Part shown: positions 1 to 7,767 of the stretch, piece after piece
Layout: the number at the start of each line of letters is the position of its first letter
How positions within the stretch are numbered: the first letter of the stretch is position 1
Origin: CAZIQY01 sp964541605
GTDB taxonomy: Bacteria > Desulfobacterota > Syntrophia > Syntrophales > UBA2185
DNA length: 41,838 nucleotides
NCBI GenBank assembly: GCA_964541605.1
Contig: CAZIQY010000020.1
Coordinates: 1-41,838, forward strand
Reading direction: 5' to 3'
Notes under the pieces: model-generated
Told to the model about the DNA's origin: nothing
Databases searched by the model: none
Seen by the model: the letters and a program-made list of their open reading frames with translations, nothing else
Position numbers and translations under genes: made by a program

Positions 1-975
1 TTCATCCCTCTGTTTCAGTAATACTTTTAACGCCGTATTGACTTCATACAAATTGTGGGACTTTAGAGACAGATCCTTCTCTCTCTTCTTCAAGTCCTCT
101 TCTGCCTTGCAGCGTTCCTCTTCCACTCCCAGCGCAGCAGCGATGATTCCCATGATTTTTAAATCTTCCTCAGAGGGCACGAAATCTTTCTGATATACGA
201 CACAGAGGGAGCCGACGCACAGACCGCCGCACCTGACGGCCTTCCCGATATACGTTTGCAGGCCATACATTGCCACGTTGGGATCTGTTCTTGCGTAGTC
301 AGTGTCTGCCAGATTCCTGATGATAAGGGGCTGCTCGCCACATTGTCTGATGACATCATAACAGATATGTCCATCCGGGTTGTCTTCGGGTTTGTAACCA
401 GGGGGTGTATGCCATTGTCCCAGTGAACAGAGCATTTCTCTTTCTATGCGGTTGTACAGCGCACAGGTAGCTTCCATAATCTCGCCTGCAAGACAGGTGA
501 GGCGGCGAATGTTCTCGATCGGGTCGGCAACAAAACTCAGAAAGCACTCGTTTATTCTGGTCAACCGTTCATGAAACCGTTTCCGTTCCGTAATATCATG
601 GAGAATTCCCAGGGTGGCTGTTCCGCCTTTGTAAGAAACATGTGAAACGGAGGCCTCCATCTCGATCCTGCGACCGCCAACGGTAAGGGCGGTGAATTCA
701 AATGTCTGTTTCATGAATTCACCTTTTTTAAAAAGCTTCATGCGTTCTTTAATGAGCGGGCGGCTTTCGGGAGCGACGAGGCTGATAAGATCGAAATCCG
801 TATTTTGTACCGACTCCGGTGTTATCTGAGAGAGTTCCAAAAACTTTCTGTTCACAAATTCAGGCTTGCCGTTGAAAAGAATGTAGATGGCATCATGTGA
901 CTGTTCGATAAGGGTCTGGTAAAGACTTTCTTCCTGTCGCAGTGCCTTCTTTTTCTTTTGTTTTATCACCTGCAT
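1..975 (-). CDS. PAS-GAF sensor/regulator protein, C-terminus cut by window edge
   Basis: The frame is open from an ATG at 975 to the first base of the window, giving 325 visible residues. The start is preceded by AGAGAAGG. Residues about 15-130 form a PAS domain (YQTLIEQSHDAIYIL, ending in the typical HDITERKR S-box tail). Residues about 145-285 look like a GAF domain (DGHICYDVI, IGKAVRCGGLCVGSLCVVYQ). Residues 285-325 are a charged coiled coil ending in EVNTALKVLLKQRDE. In deltaproteobacterial PAS proteins this kind of linker usually leads into a LuxR-type HTH, so a cytoplasmic transcriptional regulator is likely, but that part lies outside the window. No membrane segment is visible. A TATAAT box on the minus strand (1050-1055) could serve as its -10, but its -35 is poor. 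Domain calls are firm; the output domain is inference. Confidence 0.85.
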   Translation of the reverse strand, partial: MQVIKQKKKKALRQEESLYQTLIEQSHDAIYILFNGKPEFVNRKFLELSQITPESVQNTDFDLISLVAPESRPLIKERMKLFKKGEFMKQTFEFTALTVGGRRIEMEASVSHVSYKGGTATLGILHDITERKRFHERLTRINECFLSFVADPIENIRRLTCLAGEIMEATCALYNRIEREMLCSLGQWHTPPGYKPEDNPDGHICYDVIRQCGEQPLIIRNLADTDYARTDPNVAMYGLQTYIGKAVRCGGLCVGSLCVVYQKDFVPSEEDLKIMGIIAAALGVEEERCKAEEDLKKREKDLSLKSHNLYEVNTALKVLLKQRDE

Positions 976-1085
976 GTCCTTCTCTTTAGCTACCCCCTTG
1001 TACCGTACAACATATCACTTGCCAAACAGAATGCCGCCGTTAAGTCTTCATTATACTGTGACATATTCTATCCTGTTGCCTTCCC

Positions 1086-1115
1086 TTGACACGCAGGGAG
1101 CCTTTTAAGTATACT
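1086..1115 (+). promoter_or_regulatory. Sigma-70-type promoter for the DUF2284-alkD-trmJ genes
   Basis: TTGACA (1086-1091) and TATACT (1110-1115) are separated by 18 bases. Predicted transcription would begin near 1122 and leave a leader of about 100 bases before the gene at 1222. The -35 is a perfect consensus match and the -10 matches 5 of 6. The rest of the 246-base gap between the divergent genes holds nothing else I recognise. Confidence 0.6.
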
Positions 1116-1221
1116 CCACCTGTTATGTAAAAGCACATGTTTGTTGAAAGATACAAAAGACAGTTTTTCTCAAAGATGCAGGTGGGGGTGGAAACCGGAA
1201 TCTGAATAGGGAGGATGGAGG

Positions 1222-1869
1222 ATGGGTAAAAGGATTGAAAGAATAAAAGTAGACATGAACGAGGGCCGTCTGGAAGAGGATTTGGAGAGGTACAGGCAAA
1301 AGACTCTCGAATTGGGGGCAAACAGCGCCGCCGTATTGGGTGCCGATGAGATTCCGGTTGATGAGCGGGTGACGCTCAAGTGCCGGATTCCCAGGTGTTT
1401 TGGATATGGCGCATGCGTACACTGTCCCCCCAACACCCTGAAACCGTTGGAACTGCGCGAGCTTCTCCGGAAATACCGAAAGGCGGTATTTTTCACGAAG
1501 GACGTACCCCCGGAAATCATCATCCGTGACAGGGCGACAATCAAGGAGCGGGTGGAGGCCTACCAGAACATTTTCAAGATAGTGTCGGAAATTGAGTCCA
1601 TGGCGTTCTATGACGGCCATTATCTCGCGTTCGGATTTGCGTCGGGCTCCTGCAGGCATACATACTGCGGGCAACAGAAGAATTGCCTTGCTCTGGAGGG
1701 AGAAAAATGCCGGTTTTCGTTGATTTCACGACCATCTATGGAAGCGGTGGGAATCGACGTTTACCGGATGGTTGCCATGCTCGACTGGGACATTTACCCC
1801 ATCGGAAGCGGAGCAAAGGCGGAGGATATCCCGAAAGGGACTCTGGCGGGGATCGTGATTGTCCAGTGA
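1222..1869 (+). CDS. DUF2284 predicted metal-binding protein
   Basis: This 215-residue soluble protein shows the DUF2284 cysteine pattern: C54, C59, C65 and C68 in CRIPRCFGYGACVHCPPNT, and a second group near residues 143-162 (CRHTYC, then NCLALEGEKC). Such clusters suggest a bound metal or Fe-S centre, but no reaction is established for the family that I know of. The start ATG has a GGATGGAGG ribosome site directly upstream. It is the first gene of a likely three-gene run with alkD and trmJ under the promoter at 1086-1115. The family call is strong; function is unknown. Confidence 0.85.
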   Translation: MGKRIERIKVDMNEGRLEEDLERYRQKTLELGANSAAVLGADEIPVDERVTLKCRIPRCFGYGACVHCPPNTLKPLELRELLRKYRKAVFFTKDVPPEIIIRDRATIKERVEAYQNIFKIVSEIESMAFYDGHYLAFGFASGSCRHTYCGQQKNCLALEGEKCRFSLISRPSMEAVGIDVYRMVAMLDWDIYPIGSGAKAEDIPKGTLAGIVIVQ

Positions 1870-1912
1870 CGTTCCGTGCCCGCCGGAAACGGGAAAGGGA
1901 AGGAGCATTTTC

Positions 1913-1939
1913 ATGAATTCAACAGAGATAACCCCATGA
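1913..1939 (+). other. Eight-codon leader ORF overlapping the alkD start
   Basis: ATG at 1913 follows a good ribosome site (GGGAAGGAG, 1896-1904) and encodes MNSTEITP before TGA. Its stop overlaps the best alkD ATG (1936) as ATGA. The alkD ATG itself has no clear ribosome site, so this mini-ORF may deliver ribosomes by translational coupling. The alternative is that alkD starts at an in-frame GTG at 1876. Confidence 0.35.
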
Positions 1940-2640
1940 TGGTTGAAGAAATTCAGAGAGAGCTGGATCGCCTTGCCGATCCGGAAAAGGCCGCGATTCA
2001 CCGGAGGTTTTTTAAAATCGGGAAAGGGGAATATGGCGAGGGGGACGTTTTCAGGGGCATCCGTGTCCCGGAGATCCGGAAACTGGCGAAAAGATATACG
2101 GACATCCCTCGGAAAGATACGGAACGCCTCCTCCATTCACCTTTTCATGAAGATAGGGCGCTGGCCCTCATGATTCTTGTCCTGCGCTGTGTAAAAAGCG
2201 ATGAGGCCGTGAGGCGCGAAGTCTATTCCCTGTATCTTGCAAACACGAAACACATCAACAACTGGGACCTGGTGGATATGTCGGCGGAACACATCGTCGG
2301 CGGATTTCTCATAGATAAAGACAAGGAACCCCTGATGCGCCTTGCCGATTCAAACATTCTGTGGGAACGGCGCATTGCCGTCATGGCCACATTTCATTTT
2401 ATCAAAAAAGGCAGATTCGATGAGACGCTCATGATTGCCGCGCGTTTACTCAACGATCCGGAAGACCTGATACACAAGGCCGTGGGATGGATGCTTCGGG
2501 AGATCGGCAAGCGGGATATGACGGCGGAAGAAACTTTTCTGAGAAAGCATTACCTTCGAATGCCGCGAACCATGCTCAGATATGCGATTGAGCGGTTTCC
2601 GGAGGCGATACGGCTCGCGTATCTGAAACGAACCACATAG
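1936..2640 (+). CDS. alkD: DNA alkylation repair protein, AlkD family
   Basis: A 234-residue HEAT-like repeat DNA glycosylase of the AlkC/AlkD superfamily, which excises N3- and N7-alkylated purines. The AlkD active-site residues are visible: W110 and D114 in NNWDLVD, arginine near 145 in WERRIAV, and W185 in AVGWMLREIGK. These correspond to W109, D113, R148 and W187 of Bacillus cereus AlkD. The length fits the family. The start is uncertain: ATG 1936 and ATG 1939 are in frame, and a GTG at 1876 would add 20 poorly conserved-looking residues. It lies between the DUF2284 and trmJ genes with short spacing. Confidence 0.9.
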   Translation: MMVEEIQRELDRLADPEKAAIHRRFFKIGKGEYGEGDVFRGIRVPEIRKLAKRYTDIPRKDTERLLHSPFHEDRALALMILVLRCVKSDEAVRREVYSLYLANTKHINNWDLVDMSAEHIVGGFLIDKDKEPLMRLADSNILWERRIAVMATFHFIKKGRFDETLMIAARLLNDPEDLIHKAVGWMLREIGKRDMTAEETFLRKHYLRMPRTMLRYAIERFPEAIRLAYLKRTT

Positions 2641-2679
2641 GTGGAAACAAGGGAATATAACCGCGGACCGGGGGAGCAA

Positions 2680-3417
2680 ATGCCTAAAACGACAAAAAAA
2701 GAAAACATCACCATCGTTTTGAACAGGCCGAAGTATCCGGGGAATGTGGGTTCCGTGGCCCGGTGTGCAAAGAACATGGGAATTGAGAAAATCATGGTCG
2801 TCGGGAATCGGAATCTCGATGAGGAGGAGATGAAAATGATGGCTACCCATGTCGCCGCCGATATCGTAGACAATATCCGTTATTTTGATTACCTCGATGA
2901 GACCCTGGCGGGGTTTCATTACATCGTGGGGACAACCTCCCGGCGTGGAAATGCAAGAGGGCCCGTCGTTTCTCCCCGGGAGATGGCGGAACGACTGCCG
3001 GACATATCCCAGGAAAATGAAGTGGCCCTGCTCTTCGGACCCGAGGATACGGGCCTGTCCAACGATGAATTGCGTTTCTGCCATCTTGTCGTGGCGATTC
3101 CCGCCTCGTCACGTTTCAAGTCCATCAATCTGTCCCATGCCATGATGATTCTGTGCTATGAGATATTCGTCTCCCGTGCTGAGCCCATGGAGAAGTTTAC
3201 GCCCCGTCTGGCGACATCGGCAGAACTGGAAGGCATGTATGATCAGGCAAAAGAGTTATTGACAAAAATCGATTTTCTCAACCCTCAGAACCCCGATTAC
3301 TCGGTGATGCACATCCGCCGGCTTTTATCCAGGACGAAACTCTTGTCCAGAGAGGTGAAGATCCTCCGGGGCATCTGCCGGCAGATCGAGTGGTATGCAA
3401 AAAACAAAAATACTTGA
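2680..3417 (+). CDS. trmJ: TrmH/SpoU-family RNA 2'-O-methyltransferase, TrmJ-like
   Basis: A SPOUT-fold methyltransferase of 245 residues. The SpoU motifs are present in order: an N-terminal RPKYPGNVGSVARCAKNMG, then GTTSRRG, LLFGPEDTGLSNDEL (motif 2) and SINLSHAMMILCYE (motif 3), all forming the trefoil-knot AdoMet site. The C-terminal extension of about 80 residues is typical of TrmJ, which methylates position 32 of tRNA anticodon loops; the exact substrate here is inference. The ATG at 2680 follows GGGGGAG; a longer reading from GTG 2641 starts immediately after the alkD stop and is less likely. Its stop lies inside the -35 box of the next promoter. Confidence 0.85.
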   Translation: MPKTTKKENITIVLNRPKYPGNVGSVARCAKNMGIEKIMVVGNRNLDEEEMKMMATHVAADIVDNIRYFDYLDETLAGFHYIVGTTSRRGNARGPVVSPREMAERLPDISQENEVALLFGPEDTGLSNDELRFCHLVVAIPASSRFKSINLSHAMMILCYEIFVSRAEPMEKFTPRLATSAELEGMYDQAKELLTKIDFLNPQNPDYSVMHIRRLLSRTKLLSREVKILRGICRQIEWYAKNKNT

Positions 3418-3442
3418 CTTTACCGGGCCACACGCTTAATAC
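3414..3442 (+). promoter_or_regulatory. Sigma-70-type promoter of the Kdo8N cluster
   Basis: TTGACT (3414-3419), a 17-base spacer and TAATAC (3437-3442). Predicted transcription begins near 3449, about 20 bases before the kdnB start at 3469, leaving room for the AGGAGG ribosome site. The -35 overlaps the trmJ stop codon, so the LPS genes can be expressed separately from the repair and modification genes. Confidence 0.65.
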
Positions 3443-3468
3443 TCCAGCAATTCAAAGGAGGTATGATG

Positions 3469-4629
3469 ATGAACAGACCATTTGCCTTTACAGGGGCAAA
3501 GAAAATCGTATTCGGAAATGGAACGTTTGATACGTTGCCGGACCACATCCGGGAACTCAAGGCCAGCCGTCCCCTTGTCGTCCTTGACAAGAATCTTGCC
3601 GGCACGGGATTCAGAGACAGGGTGAAAGAACTCCTCAATAAGGAGGGTTTCAAGATGACCCTTTTCGATAAGCAGGTTGAAGCAGAGCCCCGGCTGGAAG
3701 TGGCCGATGAAGGGGCGAAGGCGGCACTGAAAGGGAAGTGCGATATCGTCGTTGGTATCGGCGGCGGGAGCGCTATGGATGTTGCAAAGGCCGTGGCTGT
3801 GTTGGCGGCCAACAACAAGAAGGCCTCTGATTATCTTGGCTTGAACAAGATTCCCTGTCCCGGCTTGCCAAAGATCATGGTTCCCACAACCGCGGGTACG
3901 GGTAGCGAAGTGACCTTTACATCCGTCTTTGTCCGGCAGAATCTCAAGAAAAAGGAGGGCATGAACAGCCCGTACCTTTATCCCGATCTGGCGCTTCTGG
4001 ACCCCACGCTGACACTCTCCCTTCCACCTGTGGCAACGGCGTCAACCGGTGTCGACGCTCTCTGTCATGCCATTGAATCCTATACGTCCGTCAATGCCTC
4101 GCCTATGAGCGAAATGTTTTCCCTGGAGGCGATTCAATTGATTTCATCCAGCCTGAGAACCTGTGTCCATGACGGCGCCAATCTTGAAGCGAGAGAAAAC
4201 ATGCTTCTGGGAAGCCTCTACGCGGGTTTGGGGCTTGCCAATGCAGGCGTCGGCGCTGTCCATTCCCTCTCTTATCCTCTCGGAGGTAAATACGGCGTCT
4301 CTCACGGATTGGCCAATACGGTCATGCTTCCTTACGTCATGTCGTTCAATCTGCCGGGGGCTCTTGAGAAATTTACCGTGATAGCCGAGGTGATGGGCGA
4401 GATCACCGATGATCTGCCCTTGCGTGAAGCGGCTTATCTGGCGGTGGAAGCTGTGCAATCCCTGATAGAAGATTGCGGGATCTATACCACACTGGAGGAT
4501 TTGAACATTCCCGAGGAGGATTTCCCCGAACTCGCCAAAGCAGCCATGACGGTGACGAGGCCGCTGGAAAATAACCCGCGAAAGGTGACCATCGAGGACG
4601 CTATCGAGATATATGGAGAAGCATACTGA
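3469..4629 (+). CDS. kdnB: Kdo 8-oxidase KdnB (iron-containing alcohol dehydrogenase family)
   Basis: A type III iron-containing alcohol dehydrogenase of 386 residues. Residues 98-104 (GGGSAMD) and PTTAGTGSEVT near 139-149 form the nucleotide site. The metal ligands appear as D196 and H200 in GVDALCHAIESY and H265 and H279 in VHSLSYPLGGKYGVSHG. Family membership alone would not give a substrate, but the next genes are a KdnA-like aminotransferase and kdsB, as in the Shewanella Kdo8N pathway. There KdnB oxidises C8 of 3-deoxy-D-manno-octulosonate before amination. Three ATGs (3463, 3466, 3469) follow AGGAGG; 3469 has the best spacing (7). Specific function is inferred from context. Confidence 0.8.
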   Translation: MNRPFAFTGAKKIVFGNGTFDTLPDHIRELKASRPLVVLDKNLAGTGFRDRVKELLNKEGFKMTLFDKQVEAEPRLEVADEGAKAALKGKCDIVVGIGGGSAMDVAKAVAVLAANNKKASDYLGLNKIPCPGLPKIMVPTTAGTGSEVTFTSVFVRQNLKKKEGMNSPYLYPDLALLDPTLTLSLPPVATASTGVDALCHAIESYTSVNASPMSEMFSLEAIQLISSSLRTCVHDGANLEARENMLLGSLYAGLGLANAGVGAVHSLSYPLGGKYGVSHGLANTVMLPYVMSFNLPGALEKFTVIAEVMGEITDDLPLREAAYLAVEAVQSLIEDCGIYTTLEDLNIPEEDFPELAKAAMTVTRPLENNPRKVTIEDAIEIYGEAY

Positions 4630-4642
4630 TTTAACCTTATTT

Positions 4643-4706
4643 GTCATGCCCGCGGAGGCGGGCATCCGGAAGGAAAGATATGGATTCCTGCTTTCGCAGG
4701 AATGAC
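4643..4706 (+). repeat. Hairpin-pair repeat, copy 1 (dRS3-like)
   Basis: Two adjacent hairpins lie between kdnB and kdnA: TGCCCGC/GCGGGCA, and GATTCCTGC/GCAGGAAT around TTTC. The whole unit is bounded by GTCAT and ATGAC. Related copies lie at 7705-7729 and 8778-8847. The ATTCC...GGAAT core resembles the dispersed dRS3-type repeats known from Neisseria; relationship is by appearance only. It has no terminator-like T run. Confidence 0.75.
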
Positions 4707-4768
4707 GAGTTCTTTGTGAGCCAAGACACTAAAGATTAAAATATCGTATTTTGCGTGGAGGAAAACAG

Positions 4769-5971
4769 ATGGCCGGAGCTGAACTGATCGGAAAAGAGGA
4801 AATCAAGGAAGTCATGGACGTTCTGGAAACGGGCGTCCTTATGCGATACGGTTTTGACAAGGAAAGAAAGGGTGTCTTCAAAGTCAGAGAATTCGAGGAA
4901 GCTTTTGCAACATACTGCGGGGCCAAATATGCCCTGGGGGTGACATCCGGGTCGTCTGCCCTCAAGGTGGCCCTGACGGCCATGGACGTGGGACCGGGAG
5001 ATGAGGTCATAGTCCCCGCCTTTACCTTCCTGGCGACATACGAGGCGGTGCTGGAAGTCGGCGCCATCCCGGTTGTTGCGGATATTGACGACAGCCTGAA
5101 CATGGACCCCGATGATATGGAAAAGAGGATCACGCCCTACACGAAGGCCGTCATTCCTGTTCATATGTGCGGGGCGCCGGCGCGCATCGATAAAATCATG
5201 GAGGTTGCGGGGAAACATAACCTGCTGGTACTGGAGGACAATGCCCAGGGCTGCGGGGGAAGCTACCGGAGGAAAATGCTCGGCACCTTCGGCAATATGG
5301 GCATCTTCAGTTTTGATTATTACAAGACCGTCACTACGGGCGAGGGGGGCATGATCTTGACAGATGACAAAAACCTGTACCTCCGCGCCGACTGGTATCA
5401 CGATCACGGACACGACCACAATCCCAATGTCAGCCGTGCCATGGAAGGACGGACCATCCTCGGTTTCAATTTCAGGATGAACGAGATTCAGGGCGCGCTG
5501 GGACTTGCTCAGTTGAGAAAGCTCCCCACCATTATTGCCAGGCAACGGGAAAACAAGGAAGCCATCAAGGATTCTCTTCGAAGAGTCCCCGATGTGGGAT
5601 TCAGAAACATTCCCGATCCTGACGGGGATACAGCCACCTTCCTTGGATTCAACCTGCCCGCTGAGGCTACAGCAGAAAAATTTCAGAAAGCCCTGAGCGC
5701 GGAAGGAGTCGATACGGTCTGCTTCAAGAAGAATTTATGGCATTATCTTCCCAACTGGGAGCATTTTCTGGCGCGATCGACGGCGAACTCAAAAAAGTAT
5801 CCCTTTACGGATTCATCCTATCAGGGCAAAGTGAATTACGACCGGTCAACCGTACCCAGGGCGGAAGACATCCTGGGCCGAACCCTCGTCATGGGAATAT
5901 CCGTCTGGATGCCGGAAGAGAAACTGATGAAAATCAAACAGGGCATTGAAAAAGCGGCAAAGAGTCTTTAG
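4769..5971 (+). CDS. kdnA: 8-amino-3,8-dideoxy-octulosonate aminotransferase KdnA (DegT/DnrJ/EryC1 family)
   Basis: A 400-residue PLP-dependent sugar aminotransferase. Hallmarks are SGSSALKVAL (60-69), PAFTFLATYEAV, the PLP-anchoring LVLEDNAQ (D157) and the internal aldimine lysine K186 in DYYKTVTTGEGG. The DHGHDH stretch (212-217) and FNFRMNEIQGALGLAQL are as I remember them from Shewanella KdnA. That enzyme aminates the C8 aldehyde of oxidised Kdo to give 8-amino-Kdo. The ATG at 4769 has GTGGAGG seven bases upstream; a TTG at 4751 is less likely. kdnB precedes it across a repeat, and hldD follows after 13 bases. Family is certain; substrate rests on the kdnB-kdnA-kdsB grouping. Confidence 0.82.
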   Translation: MAGAELIGKEEIKEVMDVLETGVLMRYGFDKERKGVFKVREFEEAFATYCGAKYALGVTSGSSALKVALTAMDVGPGDEVIVPAFTFLATYEAVLEVGAIPVVADIDDSLNMDPDDMEKRITPYTKAVIPVHMCGAPARIDKIMEVAGKHNLLVLEDNAQGCGGSYRRKMLGTFGNMGIFSFDYYKTVTTGEGGMILTDDKNLYLRADWYHDHGHDHNPNVSRAMEGRTILGFNFRMNEIQGALGLAQLRKLPTIIARQRENKEAIKDSLRRVPDVGFRNIPDPDGDTATFLGFNLPAEATAEKFQKALSAEGVDTVCFKKNLWHYLPNWEHFLARSTANSKKYPFTDSSYQGKVNYDRSTVPRAEDILGRTLVMGISVWMPEEKLMKIKQGIEKAAKSL

Positions 5972-5984
5972 GGAGAATCAGGAT

Positions 5985-6956
5985 ATGATCATTGTTACCG
6001 GCGGGGCCGGGTTTATTGGAAGCGCGTTTGTCTGGAAGCTCAACAGCGAAGGTATCGACGATATCGTCATTGTTGATGAATTGGGACAGTCGGACAAGTG
6101 GAAGAATTTAGTGAACAGGCGTTATGTCGAGTACATCCACAAGGATGTCTTCCTCAGAATGATCTGTACCGAACAGACGCCTTTCAAGCCACGGGCCATT
6201 ATTCATATGGGAGCCTGCTCCTCCACGACGGAGCCGAACGCCGATTATCTGATGGACAACAACTACCACTACAGCTGCCGCCTTGCGGAATGGACCCTGT
6301 CGCAACAGGTGCGATTCATTTATGCAAGTTCCGCCGCCACCTACGGGGACGGCACGCGGGGTTTTTCCGATGAAGACGCTGTAACAGGGACGCTCCGCCC
6401 GATCAATATGTACGGCTATTCGAAGCAGCTCTTCGATCTCTGGGTGCTCCGTCAACAGGCGGAGACACGGTGCGCCGGAATCAAATTTTTCAATGTCTTC
6501 GGTCCCAACGAGTACCACAAGGGCGACATGACGAGCGTCGTTTTCAAGGCGTTCCACCAGGTAAGAGAAACAGGCACGGTGCGCCTCTTCAAATCATACA
6601 AACCGGAATACGGGGATGGGGAGCAGAGGCGTGATTTTGTTTACATCAAGGATTGTGTGGACATCCTGTGGTGGCTTCTGGAACATCCGGAGGTGAACGG
6701 CATCTTCAATCTGGGCACCGCCAGGTCCCGGACATGGAACGACCTGATCCGGGCCGTCTTTTCTGCCATGAACATCGAGCCCCGGATTGAGTATTTCGAT
6801 ATGCCCCCGGAGATCCGTGATCAGTACCAGTATTTTACGGAGGCGAAAATGGACAAGCTCCGGTCAACGGGGTGCCCGGCGGTTTTTCGGCCTCTGGAAG
6901 ACGCGGTCCGCGATTATGTTGCGAACCACTTGCAGAATCCCGACCCCTGTTTATGA
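5985..6956 (+). CDS. hldD: ADP-L-glycero-D-manno-heptose 6-epimerase
   Basis: A 323-residue extended short-chain dehydrogenase/epimerase. The N-terminal MIIVTGGAGFIGSAF binds NADP, followed by DELGQSDKWKNL, which is typical of HldD (RfaD). Catalytic residues are visible as SSAATYG and YGYSKQLFD. It converts ADP-D-glycero- to ADP-L-glycero-D-manno-heptose, the heptose donor of the LPS inner core. The ATG at 5985 matches the expected N-terminus; upstream in-frame codons belong to the kdnA tail. Its stop overlaps the kdsB start as ATGA, so the two are translationally coupled. Its placement inside a Kdo8N set ties the two inner-core sugars together. Confidence 0.9.
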   Translation: MIIVTGGAGFIGSAFVWKLNSEGIDDIVIVDELGQSDKWKNLVNRRYVEYIHKDVFLRMICTEQTPFKPRAIIHMGACSSTTEPNADYLMDNNYHYSCRLAEWTLSQQVRFIYASSAATYGDGTRGFSDEDAVTGTLRPINMYGYSKQLFDLWVLRQQAETRCAGIKFFNVFGPNEYHKGDMTSVVFKAFHQVRETGTVRLFKSYKPEYGDGEQRRDFVYIKDCVDILWWLLEHPEVNGIFNLGTARSRTWNDLIRAVFSAMNIEPRIEYFDMPPEIRDQYQYFTEAKMDKLRSTGCPAVFRPLEDAVRDYVANHLQNPDPCL

Positions 6957-7699
6957 AAGTTGTCTGCGTCATACCCTCCCGTTATGAATCCTCGCGCTTT
7001 CCCGGAAAGCCCTTGGCGGATCTGTGCGGCAAGCCCATGATCCAGCATGTCTATGAACGGGTATTGAAGGCGCAGATCGTCTCATACGCCGCGGTGGCTA
7101 CGGATGACGAGCGGATCTTTTATGCTGTTGAAAATTTTGGCGGCCATGCCATCATGACATCCACAGAGCATCTGTCAGGAACGGACCGGATCGCCGAGGC
7201 CGTTTCCGTACTCGATCTTGAGGATTCGGATATTGTCGTTAATATTCAGGGAGATCAGCCGCTTTTCGAACCTGTCCAGATAGAGGAGGTTGTAAGGCCG
7301 CTCATGGAGGATCCGACCGTCCCCATGTCTACACTGATTTATAAAATCGTGAGAGACGAGGAAATCACACATCCGAATGCGGTAAAGACCGTCTTTGACC
7401 ACAACCATTTTGCCGTCTATTTTTCGCGGGCGACCATTCCGTTCGTTCGCGATAAAGGCCAGGAAGCATCCTACTATAAACACCACGGCATCTATGCCTA
7501 CAGAAAGGACTTTCTTCATACCTTCACCCGTCTGCCGGCGGGGATTCTTGAAAAACTGGAAGCCCTCGAGCAACTGAGGGCCATAGAACACGGCTATAGA
7601 ATTAAGGTTGTTGAGACATTATATGACTCCGTGGAGGTTGACACCCCCCGGGAGCTTGATCGGGTCAGAAGCCTCCTCAAAAAGAAAGGTGACTCGTAA
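6953..7699 (+). CDS. kdsB: 3-deoxy-manno-octulosonate (probably Kdo8N) cytidylyltransferase
   Basis: A 248-residue CMP-sugar synthetase. The N-terminus VIPSRYESSRFPGKPL binds CTP; ATDDERI, STEHLSGTDRIAEA and VVNIQGDQPL are the standard KdsB motifs. It activates Kdo, or 8-amino-Kdo in organisms with kdnAB, as the CMP sugar for transfer to lipid A. The ATG at 6953 overlaps the hldD stop by four bases and gives the usual family length; an earlier in-frame start inside hldD is not credible. Preference for the amino sugar is inference from the linked kdnB and kdnA. Confidence 0.9.
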   Translation: MKVVCVIPSRYESSRFPGKPLADLCGKPMIQHVYERVLKAQIVSYAAVATDDERIFYAVENFGGHAIMTSTEHLSGTDRIAEAVSVLDLEDSDIVVNIQGDQPLFEPVQIEEVVRPLMEDPTVPMSTLIYKIVRDEEITHPNAVKTVFDHNHFAVYFSRATIPFVRDKGQEASYYKHHGIYAYRKDFLHTFTRLPAGILEKLEALEQLRAIEHGYRIKVVETLYDSVEVDTPRELDRVRSLLKKKGDS

Positions 7700-7704
7700 A
7701 AACA

Positions 7705-7729
7705 GGATTCCTGCCTTCGCAGGAATGAC
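7705..7729 (+). repeat. Hairpin repeat, copy 2 (half unit)
   Basis: A single hairpin GATTCCTGC-CTTC-GCAGGAAT followed by GAC, nearly identical to the second half of the repeat at 4643-4706. It lies six bases after the kdsB stop and before the acyltransferase gene. Confidence 0.7.
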
Positions 7730-7767
7730 TTGAGGCGTATCGGTGTTTTTTCAACAGGACATGAACG

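Noticed and set aside
1050..1078. A minus-strand promoter for the PAS-GAF gene
   Set aside because: TATAAT is perfect, but the sequence 17 bases upstream (CAACAG) does not resemble a -35 box, so it is mentioned only within the gene entry.
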